Assembly (NCBI RefSeq): GCF_006385175.1
Contig: NZ_VFIY01000008.1
Coordinates: forward strand, 1 to 64,000
DNA length: 64,000 bases
DNA from: Emcibacter nanhaiensis
GTDB lineage: Bacteria > Pseudomonadota > Alphaproteobacteria > Sphingomonadales > Emcibacteraceae
Direction: 5' to 3'
Shown piece after piece: positions 52,438 through 60,897 of this stretch. Position numbers and translations under genes: made by a program. The notes beneath the pieces are model-generated. The model saw only the letters and a list, made by a program, of their open reading frames with translations, had not been told where the DNA came from and did not search any database. Position 1 is the first letter of the stretch; each line of letters opens with the position of its first letter.

Positions 52438-53781
52438 TTATTCTTCGATTTTTTCCACGAAATAGCCCAGCTTCTTGCCTTCCGCCAGACGACGCATGCG
52501 GATGCTGGACGCCTTGACAGACCCGTCCACGCCCCTGCCCGGTTTGGCAATGCCGCGATTATGGCGCGACGCCACCTTGCGCCAGGTGATCGGCGATACA
52601 TCGGTGTCGACAAGCTGTTCGTCGTCCCAGCCGGTGCCGTCCGCGTAGAAATCCTGCATGGCTTCACGGGCATATAGATCGCAGTCGTTGAATCCTTCCA
52701 GGCAAAGCGGTTTATAGAAAACGTCAAAGCGATACTGGAACGCTTTGCGCTCTTCCTCGGTGTTGCAGACCTTGACCAGGACTTCCCAATACTCATAGGT
52801 GTCGTCGGTGATCGGCACATACCATTCCAGCTGAACCACATGTTCTTCCGGCCAGTTTTCCACCATCAACACACCGGGAAGCACCACGGAAGTGCGGTAG
52901 AAGCGGCTGTTCAGGCCTTCAACTTTGAGATCGACCTTCTTGTTCTCGAGAATGGGTTCCCAGCGGTCGGTAAACAGCCACTGCATCAAGCCCTTGGGCT
53001 TGTCTTCCTCTTCCATGGTGGTGATACAGTCGTCACTGGCGGGGCGGATCCCCAACGGCAGTACCCAGTCCTTGGCATGGATAATGGAATTATCCTTGTG
53101 CACCAAGATATGGGCGTTATCAAAACCGTTTTCGCAGGCGATGCGCCAGTTGGCTTCACCGGTCCGGTGCATGCCGAGACAAACGGCATTGTCATCCAGC
53201 AGGCTGGGTGAAGCCGGCCACAGCGGATGGGGAAACTCTTCGCTGCTCTCCGGGAACCGGATCGGCAGGTCTTCCGAAAGCGGCGGCACATCTTCCAGCG
53301 GATAGTCATCTTCACGAACAAAGACAAAAATCATCCCGCCGACTTCTTCCACCGGATAGGAGGTGATACCGGTGGTGCCGATCAGCTTGTCATCAGGGTT
53401 GCCGACGATAGTGCTGAGATCGCCGTCGTCAAGATTGAAAGTAAAACCGTGGTACCAGCAGGAGATGGTGTTTTTGGTCAGGCACATGGGTTTGGAAGAA
53501 AGCCGCACGCCCCGGTGAATACACTGGTCTTTCAGGGCGTAAACCTTGCCGTCCACGCGACGCAGCACAATCGGAATACCGCAGATGGTGATCCCTTCAA
53601 CCTCTTCTTCTTTCAGCTCCTCGCTGAACAGGGCCGGATACCAGTGGTTGACAAAACCCCACTCCGCATCCTTGTAAGGCTGATACTGGCTCTGCGTGCG
53701 GGCGTCATTCTTCCTCGCCTCGCTGATGCCGTGCTTGCCACCTTCTCCCGAACGGCGCCGCACCGGTTTTACTTCATTCAT
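52438..53781 (-). CDS. Rieske non-heme iron oxygenase, CarAa-like terminal oxygenase
   Basis: 447 residues. The Rieske cluster ligands are QCIHRG and CWYHG (about 92-118). The mononuclear iron site is in ENGFDNAHILVHKDN (Hx4H), with a later carboxylate. Overall sequence resembles carbazole 1,9a-dioxygenase CarAa (GFVNHWYPALFS, LEGFNDCDLYAREAMQDFYADG and WRKVASRHNRGI match remembered CarAa segments). An extra N-terminal segment of about 35 basic residues and a C-terminal tail make it longer than CarAa (384). It probably starts attack on an aromatic ring; substrate unknown. Confidence 0.88.
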   Translation of the reverse strand: MNEVKPVRRRSGEGGKHGISEARKNDARTQSQYQPYKDAEWGFVNHWYPALFSEELKEEEVEGITICGIPIVLRRVDGKVYALKDQCIHRGVRLSSKPMCLTKNTISCWYHGFTFNLDDGDLSTIVGNPDDKLIGTTGITSYPVEEVGGMIFVFVREDDYPLEDVPPLSEDLPIRFPESSEEFPHPLWPASPSLLDDNAVCLGMHRTGEANWRIACENGFDNAHILVHKDNSIIHAKDWVLPLGIRPASDDCITTMEEEDKPKGLMQWLFTDRWEPILENKKVDLKVEGLNSRFYRTSVVLPGVLMVENWPEEHVVQLEWYVPITDDTYEYWEVLVKVCNTEEERKAFQYRFDVFYKPLCLEGFNDCDLYAREAMQDFYADGTGWDDEQLVDTDVSPITWRKVASRHNRGIAKPGRGVDGSVKASSIRMRRLAEGKKLGYFVEKIEE

Positions 53782-53815
53782 TTACAGTCTCCTCGTCTAT
53801 ACAAAATATTCTGGT

Positions 53816-54700
53816 TCAGGAGGCCAGAAAGGCGTTCACCACCTCGTCATGTTCCTCCGGTCGTTCCCACTGCGGCCAGTGGGCACACCCTTCCATGATG
53901 TGTTTCTGTGAATTGGGGATCAGTTCCGCAAGACGGTCCGCGGCATCAACGCCATGAATGGGATTCTTGTCGCTCCACAGGACCAGGGCCGGACATTCGA
54001 TTTTCGGAAAATCTTCTTCCGTGAAATAGAATTCGGCAATGTTCGGCGCGAACAGATAGTCATAATATTTCAGCAGTGCGTCGCGGGTTTCCGGAATCGA
54101 CCAGAGTGCATAGCGCAACTGCACCAGTTCATCGGTCACGCCGCCCAGAGGCATCAGCCATTCCAGCCGCTTGCGCAACAGTTCAGGGGTGGGGTTCATC
54201 AGAGCGTTGACTGACGTTTCCCGCAGAGCGTCCAGGTCATGGTCGCCTTCGTGAACCTTGCTGGGGTCGAAGCTCATTCCCCAGGCCGTATTCAGAATAA
54301 CCTTTTCGGTGCGATCAGGATGGTTGATGGCCATATCCATGGCGATCCAGCCACCCAGGGATTCTCCTTCGACAGACGCTTTTTCAATGCCGAGATGATC
54401 CATCAGGTTGAGAAGCTGATCGGTGAACTGGCTGAGCCAGTGATCCTTATCATTCGGCCCGGCCTTGGAAAAATCCGGCCGGGAGGACATGCCATGCCAG
54501 ATGAAATCAATGGCATAGGGATGACTTGATTTGGACAGGGCCACCATGTTGCGGGAATAGGTTTCCGCATGGCCGCCACCGCCGTGCAGCAGGAACAGCG
54601 GCTGTTTGTCGTTAACCACCTCAATGGTCCGTGTGCGGTATTTACCCGTGTCGTAGAAACGCGTTTCGGTGCCCAGAAGGTCTACGTGAATTGAGTTCAT
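53816..54700 (-). CDS. Alpha/beta hydrolase, meta-cleavage-product-hydrolase-like
   Basis: 294 residues. LFLLHGGGGHAETY gives the oxyanion loop, the nucleophile Ser is in VEGESLGGW, the acid Asp in VLWSDKNPIHG and the His in MEGCAHWPQWERP. It resembles hydrolases that cleave C-C bonds of ring-fission products (BphD/CarC-like), but the GGGG oxyanion loop differs from the usual HGSGPG. It begins the minus-strand operon with the Rieske gene, 34 bp apart, and shares a divergent promoter with the maleate isomerase gene. Confidence 0.82.
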   Translation of the reverse strand: MNSIHVDLLGTETRFYDTGKYRTRTIEVVNDKQPLFLLHGGGGHAETYSRNMVALSKSSHPYAIDFIWHGMSSRPDFSKAGPNDKDHWLSQFTDQLLNLMDHLGIEKASVEGESLGGWIAMDMAINHPDRTEKVILNTAWGMSFDPSKVHEGDHDLDALRETSVNALMNPTPELLRKRLEWLMPLGGVTDELVQLRYALWSIPETRDALLKYYDYLFAPNIAEFYFTEEDFPKIECPALVLWSDKNPIHGVDAADRLAELIPNSQKHIMEGCAHWPQWERPEEHDEVVNAFLAS

Positions 54701-54790
54701 CTTAATCCTCTAAATTTTGCTTTTTCTGATCAGTCAATGTCGACTGCCATACCCGTAACTAATCGGTAATAGATTTAAAATAGAATTTCA

Positions 54791-54806
54791 ATTGATTTTT
54801 TATTGA
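54791..54806. promoter_or_regulatory. Shared motif ATTGATTTTTTATTGA (copy 1)
   Basis: Lies in the 224-bp divergent region between the alpha/beta hydrolase and maleate isomerase genes. It consists of two ATTGA half-sites 11 bp apart and is embedded in TTTCAAT-N9-ATTGAAA. It is identical to the copy at 60694. Candidate site for the MarR protein encoded at 59272-59823 or another local regulator. Confidence 0.6.
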
Positions 54807-54924
54807 AAATCTATAAATCTATTCTACACAATCGATGAGGCGTTGATTTCTTTAGGTTTTCAGCGCCTTTCACCAAAGAAACAATGCCCGCACGGAGCGG
54901 GCAAATATCAGGGACAGGTCCAGA

Positions 54925-55674
54925 ATGACTCAAAAATTAATCAGAATCGGGCAGATCGTGCCCAGCTCGAACACCACCATGGAAACGGAAATACCGGCGA
55001 TTTTTCGGGCCCGGGAATCGATCGAACCGGAACGGTTCAGCTTTCATTCCAGCCGCATGCGTATGCTGAAAGTCACCAAGGAAGAACTGGAGGAAATGGA
55101 CAACCAGTCGCTGCGTTGCGCGGCAGAACTGGCAGACGCGCGTATGGACGTGATGGGATACGCTTGCCTGGTCGCGATCATGAGCCGCGGCAACGGCTAT
55201 CACAATACGGCAGAAAAGAACCTGATTGCCGCCAGCAGGGAAAATAACTGTGACGCGTCTATTGTCACCAGCGCCGGCGCACTGTGTGAAGCCCTCCATG
55301 ATCTTGGCGCCCGCAAGGTGGCCCTGATTGCCCCCTATATGCGCCCCCTCACCAATCTGGTGATTGAGTATCTGGCCGCCGAAGGGATCGAGACCCTGGA
55401 CAGCATCAGTCTGGAAATTGACGACAATCTTGAAGTTGGCGCCCGGGATCCGCTTGCCCTTGTGGATATTTTCCAGGACCTGAAAACCGATGGCGCCGAC
55501 GCTGTCGTGTTGTCCGCCTGCGTTCAGATGCCGTCGCTGGCCGCCGTAGACAGGGTCCAGGCCATGACCGACCTGCCGGTCGTTACCTCCAGTATCTCCA
55601 CGGCCTACGTGATGATGAAACGGCTTGGCCTCAAGACCGTCGCCCCCGGCGCCGGCAAACTGCTTTCTGCTTGA
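54925..55674 (+). CDS. Maleate cis-trans isomerase (NicE-like)
   Basis: 249 residues of the Asp/Glu racemase superfamily, converting maleate to fumarate. The N-terminus IGQIVPSSNTTMETEIPAI and FHSSRMRM match maleate isomerases such as NicE of nicotinate degradation. Both catalytic cysteines are present: VMGYACLVAIMS (about residue 77) and VLSACVQMPS (about 194). It is monocistronic, divergent from the hydrolase-Rieske operon. Maleate would arise from a maleamate or maleylpyruvate intermediate; the enzyme that makes it is not certain here. Confidence 0.92.
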   Translation: MTQKLIRIGQIVPSSNTTMETEIPAIFRARESIEPERFSFHSSRMRMLKVTKEELEEMDNQSLRCAAELADARMDVMGYACLVAIMSRGNGYHNTAEKNLIAASRENNCDASIVTSAGALCEALHDLGARKVALIAPYMRPLTNLVIEYLAAEGIETLDSISLEIDDNLEVGARDPLALVDIFQDLKTDGADAVVLSACVQMPSLAAVDRVQAMTDLPVVTSSISTAYVMMKRLGLKTVAPGAGKLLSA

Positions 55675-55684
55675 CTTAAACTGG

Positions 55685-55727
55685 CCCCCGCACGTCTTAC
55701 CTTCCCTGGTGCGGGGGTCCCTTTTTT
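55685..55727 (+). terminator. Terminator after maleate isomerase gene
   Basis: CCCCCGCA (55685-55692) pairs with TGCGGGGG (55710-55717), then TCCC and a T6 run. It ends right at the stop of the convergent oxidoreductase gene. Confidence 0.8.
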
Positions 55728-56680
55728 CAAAGCGTGTGATCAATCGCCAGTTTGCCAAAGACATGATTCCTGCCGGCCAGCAGGGCATGGGCATCGGATA
55801 TTTCCCCGAGGGCAAAAACCCGGTGAATATGGGGGCGAAATTTTCCTGCTTCTACAAGATCTGCAAGCCCCTTCAGCTTACGCCGTTCGCGCAGTGAGAA
55901 CTGGAATTTTACAGTGAGGTTCTTGCGATAGGCCCTGTCCAGGTTGCCGGTCGGCGGCGCGATGGAGATCATGGTGCCGAAATCCCCCACAGCGGGAATG
56001 GATTTTTCAAGAAGCCCCCGCCCGACCGTGTCATAGACAACATCCACACCTTCCGGGCATAACTCCTCTACGGCCCGGACAAATTCCTCGCTGTCATAGG
56101 CGATCACCCTGCGCACGCCGATTTCCCGCAGGTGGCCGGTCATGCTGCTGTGGCAGGTGGCGAAGACTTTGGCACCGCGTGCCAGGGCGATCTGGACGGC
56201 AAGCGCCCCCACACCTCCGGTCCCGCCGTGAATGAGAACCGCATCACCGTCCCTCACCGGGTACAGACAGCTGAGCGCATCCCACGCCGTCCCGCCCGCC
56301 AGCGGCAGCGCGGCAGCCTCGACAAAGGACAGTCCCTCAGGCATGTGCCAGATGACCCTCTCGTCCACCAGATGCTCGTCGGCGTGGGTTCCTGAGGGAG
56401 AATTGAAATCAGCCGCATAGAAAACCCTGTCGCCGACAGCAAAATCGGCGACGTCCGGACCGGTTTCGATGACTTCTCCGGCCGCGTCAAACCCGGGCAC
56501 GGCCGGCGGCCGGATACCCACATCCAGGGATCCGGCGCGGATCTTCATATCGATAGGATTGACCGACGACGCCCGGACCGCCACCTTGACCTGCCGCCCC
56601 GTCGGGGCAGGTAAAGGCTCTATCTCCACAGGTTTCAGGACCTCCGGACCGCCAAAAGCGTCATATCTGACAGCGCGCAC
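55727..56680 (-). CDS. MDR-family quinone oxidoreductase-like / zinc-free alcohol dehydrogenase-like
   Basis: 317-residue medium-chain dehydrogenase/reductase. The N-terminal GroES-like part shows RASSVNPIDMKIRAGSLD and PGFDAAGEV. The NADPH site is GGTGGVGALAVQIA. No structural zinc cysteines are visible, so it belongs to the QOR branch that reduces quinones or enones. It starts at GTG, 4 bp after the MatB-like gene, and is the last gene of the hydrolase-ligase-oxidoreductase operon. It might reduce an unsaturated intermediate. Confidence 0.85.
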   Translation of the reverse strand: MRAVRYDAFGGPEVLKPVEIEPLPAPTGRQVKVAVRASSVNPIDMKIRAGSLDVGIRPPAVPGFDAAGEVIETGPDVADFAVGDRVFYAADFNSPSGTHADEHLVDERVIWHMPEGLSFVEAAALPLAGGTAWDALSCLYPVRDGDAVLIHGGTGGVGALAVQIALARGAKVFATCHSSMTGHLREIGVRRVIAYDSEEFVRAVEELCPEGVDVVYDTVGRGLLEKSIPAVGDFGTMISIAPPTGNLDRAYRKNLTVKFQFSLRERRKLKGLADLVEAGKFRPHIHRVFALGEISDAHALLAGRNHVFGKLAIDHTL

Positions 56681-56684
56681 CCCG

Positions 56685-58211
56685 CTATCCCGCGAACAGG
56701 TCCCGATGGATCTGACGCAGCTCGTTTTTCTGCACCTTGCCCATGGTGTTGCGGGGAAGTTCCTCCATAAAGAAGGTCTTTTTGGGTTGCTTGAAGCGGG
56801 CCAGCTTGCCCTTCAGGGCGTCAATGATATCCTCTTCCGAAATCTTTCCGTCCGGTCCACGCACCACAATGGCCACGACCGCTTCACCGAAATCATTGTG
56901 CGGCACGCCAATGACAGCTGATTCCTTCACGCCGGCCAGGTCATCAATAACCGCCTCGATCTCCTTGGGGTAGACGTTATAGCCGCCGGAAATGATCAGG
57001 TCCTTGCTGCGCCCGACAATGGTCACCCTGCCGTCTTCAGACCTGGTGGCCAGATCACCGGTGCGGAAATAGCCGTCATCCGTGAATTCCTCGGCTGTCT
57101 TTTCCGGCATTTTCCAGTAGCCTTTGAACACATTGGGACCGGTAATTTCCAGATTTCCCACTTCACCGGCCGGCAACATTTGACCTTCATCATCCACCAC
57201 CCGGACGCTGACACCCGGCAGGGCCATCCCCACAGTCCCGGCGACACGGGCATCATTTTCATAGGGATTGGAGGTAATCATGATAGCCTCAGTCATGCCA
57301 TAACGTTCCAGGATTCTTTTCCCGGTACGTTGCTCAAATTCCGTGAAGGTCTCCGCCTGCAGCGGCGCCGACCCGGAAATAAACAGGCGCATGCCCTGGG
57401 CAAGCTCCGGCGTGAAACGCGGGTCTCCCAGCAGCCGTGTGTAGAAGGTGGGAACGCCCATGAATACCGTCGCCTTCGGTAAATTCTCCAGCACCAGATC
57501 CAGGTCGAATTTTGCCAGGAAGATCATCGGCGACCCGTTCAGCAGTGCCAGATGGCAGCCGACAAACAGACCGTGGGCGTGAAAAATCGGCAACGCATGC
57601 AGCAACACATCCCCCGGCTCCCACTGCCAGACCTGATGCAAAGCCTGCACATTGCTGGACAGGTTCTTGTGGGTCAGCATTGCCCCCTTGGACCGCCCGG
57701 TCGTACCGGAAGTATAAAGGATGGCGGCAATATCCTCATCGGCCATCTCCTCTATTGCTTCATCCGGCTTAACGACGGCTGCGGCATCGGTCAGACTTCC
57801 CGTGCCATTACTGTCCAGGGTGAGGATATGGGCGACATCTACATCGGCCGCCACCTGCTTCAGTGCTGGTTCCTTTTCCGGATCACAAACCAGCAGCCCC
57901 GGTGTCGCATCACTCAGGAAGTAACGAACTTCCTCCTGTGTGTAGGCGGTATTGAGGGGAATGAAAATCACCCCCTTGCGCAGACAGGCAAGATAAAGAA
58001 AAAGCATTTCCGGCGACTTGTCCACCTGAACCACGACCCGGTCGCCCCGGCCAACCTGCAGTTCAGTCAACAATGCAGCTATCCGGGCGGTATACTCCTC
58101 CAGATCACCGAAACTGTATCTGACCGTCCCGTCCGGATCGATAATCACCGGCCGTTCAGATTTTCCGGCATAGCTGTTCTGAAAGAGCGCAAAGAGGTTC
58201 GCGTTACTCAT
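56685..58211 (-). CDS. MatB-like acyl-CoA ligase (malonyl-CoA synthetase family)
   Basis: 508 residues. The phosphate loop is ILYTSGTTGRSKGAMLTHKN. MatB-like segments are LFISGSAPLQAETFTEF, RYGMTEAIMITSNPYE and the C-terminal LPRNTMGKVQKNELR with the catalytic Lys. The match to malonate-CoA ligases is strong over the whole length. It may activate malonate or a related small dicarboxylic acid produced by ring breakdown. It lies 29 bp downstream of the meta-cleavage hydrolase gene. Specificity is inferred from similarity. Confidence 0.85.
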   Translation of the reverse strand: MSNANLFALFQNSYAGKSERPVIIDPDGTVRYSFGDLEEYTARIAALLTELQVGRGDRVVVQVDKSPEMLFLYLACLRKGVIFIPLNTAYTQEEVRYFLSDATPGLLVCDPEKEPALKQVAADVDVAHILTLDSNGTGSLTDAAAVVKPDEAIEEMADEDIAAILYTSGTTGRSKGAMLTHKNLSSNVQALHQVWQWEPGDVLLHALPIFHAHGLFVGCHLALLNGSPMIFLAKFDLDLVLENLPKATVFMGVPTFYTRLLGDPRFTPELAQGMRLFISGSAPLQAETFTEFEQRTGKRILERYGMTEAIMITSNPYENDARVAGTVGMALPGVSVRVVDDEGQMLPAGEVGNLEITGPNVFKGYWKMPEKTAEEFTDDGYFRTGDLATRSEDGRVTIVGRSKDLIISGGYNVYPKEIEAVIDDLAGVKESAVIGVPHNDFGEAVVAIVVRGPDGKISEEDIIDALKGKLARFKQPKKTFFMEELPRNTMGKVQKNELRQIHRDLFAG

Positions 58212-58240
58212 AATAAACTCCTCTACGGGGCTTTCACCCC

Positions 58241-59068
58241 TTACTCTTCATCCAGGAAATTCTGCACCAGCTGGTTAAAGCGCGCCGCATGCTCAATCTG
58301 AGTCCAGTGGCCGCAGTTGCCGAACATGTGCAGTTGCGAGTTCCTGATATGCCGATGCAGGTTCAGGGAGACTTCCGGCGACACCACAATATCATCCCGG
58401 CCATGGATCAGCAGGGTTTCATGGGTAATATTCTGCAGTTGGGCAACGGAAAGGACCTGGGCGTCGAGCCAGCGCTGGCGCGGCACCGGGAAAACCCGCT
58501 CGAAAGTCTCCTGGGCGCCGGGGCGGATCGTCGCCCGGTAACGCAGCTCGGCCAGTTCGTCAGTCACCAGGCCGCGATCATAGGCCATGATATCCATGAT
58601 CCGTTTCATATTTTCCACAGAAGGGGTATAGCCCCAAAGTTCTTCCAGTTCGGAATTAACCTCAAGCGGCCAGCCACCGGGCCCCATCAGAACCAAACGG
58701 CCGAAGCGATCCGGATACTGGCTCGCCAGCCACATGGACAGAGAGCCGCCGAAGCTGTTGCCAACCAGATGCGCCTTTTCAAGGCCCAGCCCATCCATCA
58801 ACGCCACGATCTGGTCGATCCAGCTGGACATGAAATCAAACTCAAAGTCCCCGGGGGTTTCGGTGTAGCCAAAACCCACCAGGTCCGGGACAATGACCCG
58901 GAAGCGAGTGGACAGCAGGGGAATCATGCCCCGCCAGTTGGCCCAGCCGGAAACCCCGGCGCCGGACCCGTGCAGCAGAATCACAACGTCACCTTCGCCC
59001 GCATCATGATAGTTCGTCAGATAACCGCAGGTTTCAATTTTCTGACCGATTTCCGGATTATTTTCCAA
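58241..59068 (-). CDS. Meta-cleavage-product hydrolase (BphD/DmpD-type alpha/beta hydrolase)
   Basis: 275 residues, the typical length of C-C bond hydrolases acting on 2-hydroxy-6-oxo-dienoates. The oxyanion motif LLHGSGAGVSGWANW matches the family HGSGPG(A) loop, with nucleophile Ser in LVGNSFGGSLS, acid in HGRDDIVV and His in GNCGHWTQIEH. It heads the operon with the MatB-like ligase and the oxidoreductase. It is the best candidate partner for the extradiol dioxygenase at 50405-51280. Confidence 0.9.
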   Translation of the reverse strand: MENNPEIGQKIETCGYLTNYHDAGEGDVVILLHGSGAGVSGWANWRGMIPLLSTRFRVIVPDLVGFGYTETPGDFEFDFMSSWIDQIVALMDGLGLEKAHLVGNSFGGSLSMWLASQYPDRFGRLVLMGPGGWPLEVNSELEELWGYTPSVENMKRIMDIMAYDRGLVTDELAELRYRATIRPGAQETFERVFPVPRQRWLDAQVLSVAQLQNITHETLLIHGRDDIVVSPEVSLNLHRHIRNSQLHMFGNCGHWTQIEHAARFNQLVQNFLDEE

Positions 59069-59175
59069 TGCCCTAACTCCATTTGCCCTGTTCTGGACAC
59101 CTGCAGCGCTCCGAAATTCCTCCGGTTGCAGGTCTCCGTTGATATGTCTTGGAGTATTTTATATATTTATTTTCT

Positions 59176-59202
59176 ATTGATTTTCAATTTATTTTTTATT
59201 GA
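59176..59202. promoter_or_regulatory. Shared motif (copy 2): three half-sites at 11-bp step
   Basis: ATTGA at 59176, ATTTA at 59187 and ATTGA at 59198. The segment 59187-59202 differs by one base from ATTGATTTTTTATTGA. It lies 108 bp upstream of the hydrolase start at 59068, between it and the MarR gene. Confidence 0.55.
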
Positions 59203-59218
59203 ATATTAATTTTAAAAC

Positions 59219-59248
59219 AAAAAAGGCCCTCACGGCATCATGAGGGCC
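59219..59248 (-). terminator. Terminator after MarR gene
   Basis: On the minus strand GGCCCTCA pairs with TGAGGGCC over an 8-nt loop, followed by TTTTTT. It lies 24 bp past the MarR stop and separates it from the hydrolase operon. Confidence 0.85.
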
Positions 59249-59271
59249 CGATCAGAACTTATGGAATCTTT

Positions 59272-59823
59272 CTATTCGGCCGGCTTCTGATTATAGGTCG
59301 AAGAAATTCGCCCGCTTTCCTCGTAAACACCTGTCAGCACCGACAAAAGCTGGGTCGCGTCTTCCAGGCGCTCCTGAACATCGGCGATCGCAGACAGATT
59401 CTTGATCAGCAACTCAGACCGCAGATCACTATATTCGTTGGTCAGCTTCTGGCCCTCTTCCGTCACCGAATAGGTAAAGGTCTTGGAGCCCTTTTCCTTC
59501 TTCTTTTCGATCAATTTCGCCGTTTCAAGTTTACGCAGACAATACTGAATATTGGGAATATCGTCACGATTGATCATCCGGGCGATGGTTGCGGCTGCCT
59601 TGGGCCGGTTCTGCATGCGGATAACATGCAGAATTAGATGCTCTGCAAACCCGATATCCAGTGGGGAAACCACTTCAACTGCACTTTGCACCCAGCGGAT
59701 GAAGGCTTCATAATAGCGGATGACCGCATATTCAAATTCCGTTACCTTGAGCTCGGGAATGGTCTTGGCCAGATGCCAGCGCCTGTAGTAGGTCGGATCC
59801 AGATTTTCGTCTTTCGTCATCAT
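59272..59823 (-). CDS. MarR-family winged-helix transcriptional regulator
   Basis: 183 residues. The winged helix at about 55-130 includes LDIGFAEHLILHVIRMQNRPKAAATIARMINRDDIPNIQYCLRKLE and the wing KKKEKGSKTFTYSVTEEG. N- and C-terminal helices form the dimer interface. The start may be either of two adjacent ATG codons (59823 or 59820). The gene is flanked by a racemase-like gene and a hydrolase operon on the same strand. It is the most central candidate to bind the ATTGATTTTTTATTGA sites. TTGA half-sites also occur in its own 96-bp upstream region. Confidence 0.9.
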   Translation of the reverse strand: MMTKDENLDPTYYRRWHLAKTIPELKVTEFEYAVIRYYEAFIRWVQSAVEVVSPLDIGFAEHLILHVIRMQNRPKAAATIARMINRDDIPNIQYCLRKLETAKLIEKKKEKGSKTFTYSVTEEGQKLTNEYSDLRSELLIKNLSAIADVQERLEDATQLLSVLTGVYEESGRISSTYNQKPAE

Positions 59824-59919
59824 TCTTCCTCTGCAAAGCTTTAAACTTCAATTATAGTTCTACATAGCCTCAATCAATTTTTCAAAGAAAATCAAAGCTT
59901 TCTTGCAACAGTACACTGT

Positions 59920-60681
59920 TCAGGCAAACTTGCATTCAACGCCTGAAAACAAATTCTCATCCTTTTCCCGGGGCGGCTGGTAATAGCGCGGACTATGTGC
60001 CATCCCCAGATCCAGGAACATTTCACAGGTCTTAAGCGCAATGAGCCCCGGGTTCAGTACCGGCACCGGCAGGTTGGCCGACAGAAAATCATAGGACTGA
60101 TACATGGTGGTCGAGCCCAGAATAATGACATCGGCGCCGTCTTTCTCAATCGCGGCCTCGCCTTCACGCTTTAGGAGGTCGAAAACAACTTCCTCCTTGC
60201 CCGCCAGCAATTCCTCCGCATCCGGATTGACACCAATGGCGCGTATCGAGGCCAGTCGGGTCTGCAGCCCCTGCTCGCGAATGGTCTTCATATACATGGG
60301 CTTCCATCTGTCCCACATCGTCAGGATGGAAAATTTCTGACCGGTCATGCAAGCCGTCAGCAATGTGGCTTCACAGGGACCGATCACCGGTATGGAGAGA
60401 CAGGATCGGAGGGCATGCAGACCGGAATCACTCATGGAGTTGATGCAAACCGCATCATATCCTTCTTTTTCGGCGGCCATGCCGGCGTCAAGGACAAAGG
60501 CATCTGCCAGGGTGAATTCATAAAAGGAATCCAGGATCTTTGCCCCGTTGCGGGGGGCAACAAAATCAATGGTTATATCGGACCGGCGCAAATTTTCCGG
60601 AATCTGCTGTTCAAACATCCCTATCGCCTCCGCAGGAAGCGGCACGGGCAATATCATTTTGATCTTTTTGGGCTCATTCAT
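59920..60681 (-). CDS. Asp/Glu/hydantoin racemase-superfamily protein lacking the second cysteine
   Basis: 253 residues. The first catalytic cysteine is present in YDAVCINSMSDSG (about residue 79). The second position, normally LGC followed by a small residue, reads IILGSTTMYQSYDF, so Cys is replaced by Ser/Thr. One-cysteine members of this fold include decarboxylases, so racemisation by the two-base mechanism is unlikely. The gene starts a minus-strand unit upstream of MarR and diverges from the AraC gene. The substrate is unknown. Confidence 0.82.
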   Translation of the reverse strand: MNEPKKIKMILPVPLPAEAIGMFEQQIPENLRRSDITIDFVAPRNGAKILDSFYEFTLADAFVLDAGMAAEKEGYDAVCINSMSDSGLHALRSCLSIPVIGPCEATLLTACMTGQKFSILTMWDRWKPMYMKTIREQGLQTRLASIRAIGVNPDAEELLAGKEEVVFDLLKREGEAAIEKDGADVIILGSTTMYQSYDFLSANLPVPVLNPGLIALKTCEMFLDLGMAHSPRYYQPPREKDENLFSGVECKFA

Positions 60682-60693
60682 ATTACATTTTCC

Positions 60694-60709
60694 ATTGATT
60701 TTTTATTGA
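60694..60709. promoter_or_regulatory. Shared motif ATTGATTTTTTATTGA (copy 3)
   Basis: Identical to copy 1, and 13 bp from the racemase-like start, in the 216-bp divergent region with the AraC-family gene. Its closeness to the start codon suggests repression. Nothing else was recognised in 60682-60897. Confidence 0.6.
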
Positions 60710-60897
60710 TATTTAATTTATATTACATGCCAGAAATTGGAAATGTAAAGAAAAATGGAGGATAAATTCCGTCCTCCGACACGGACGGAGTGCGGATACA
60801 AAAATAAAAATCCGCTGACACCTCCGGGCCGGCAGGCGATGTTTGCAAGACATGCACAATATAGCCTGTCCACATAGACAGATGACAAGGCAAGAAG

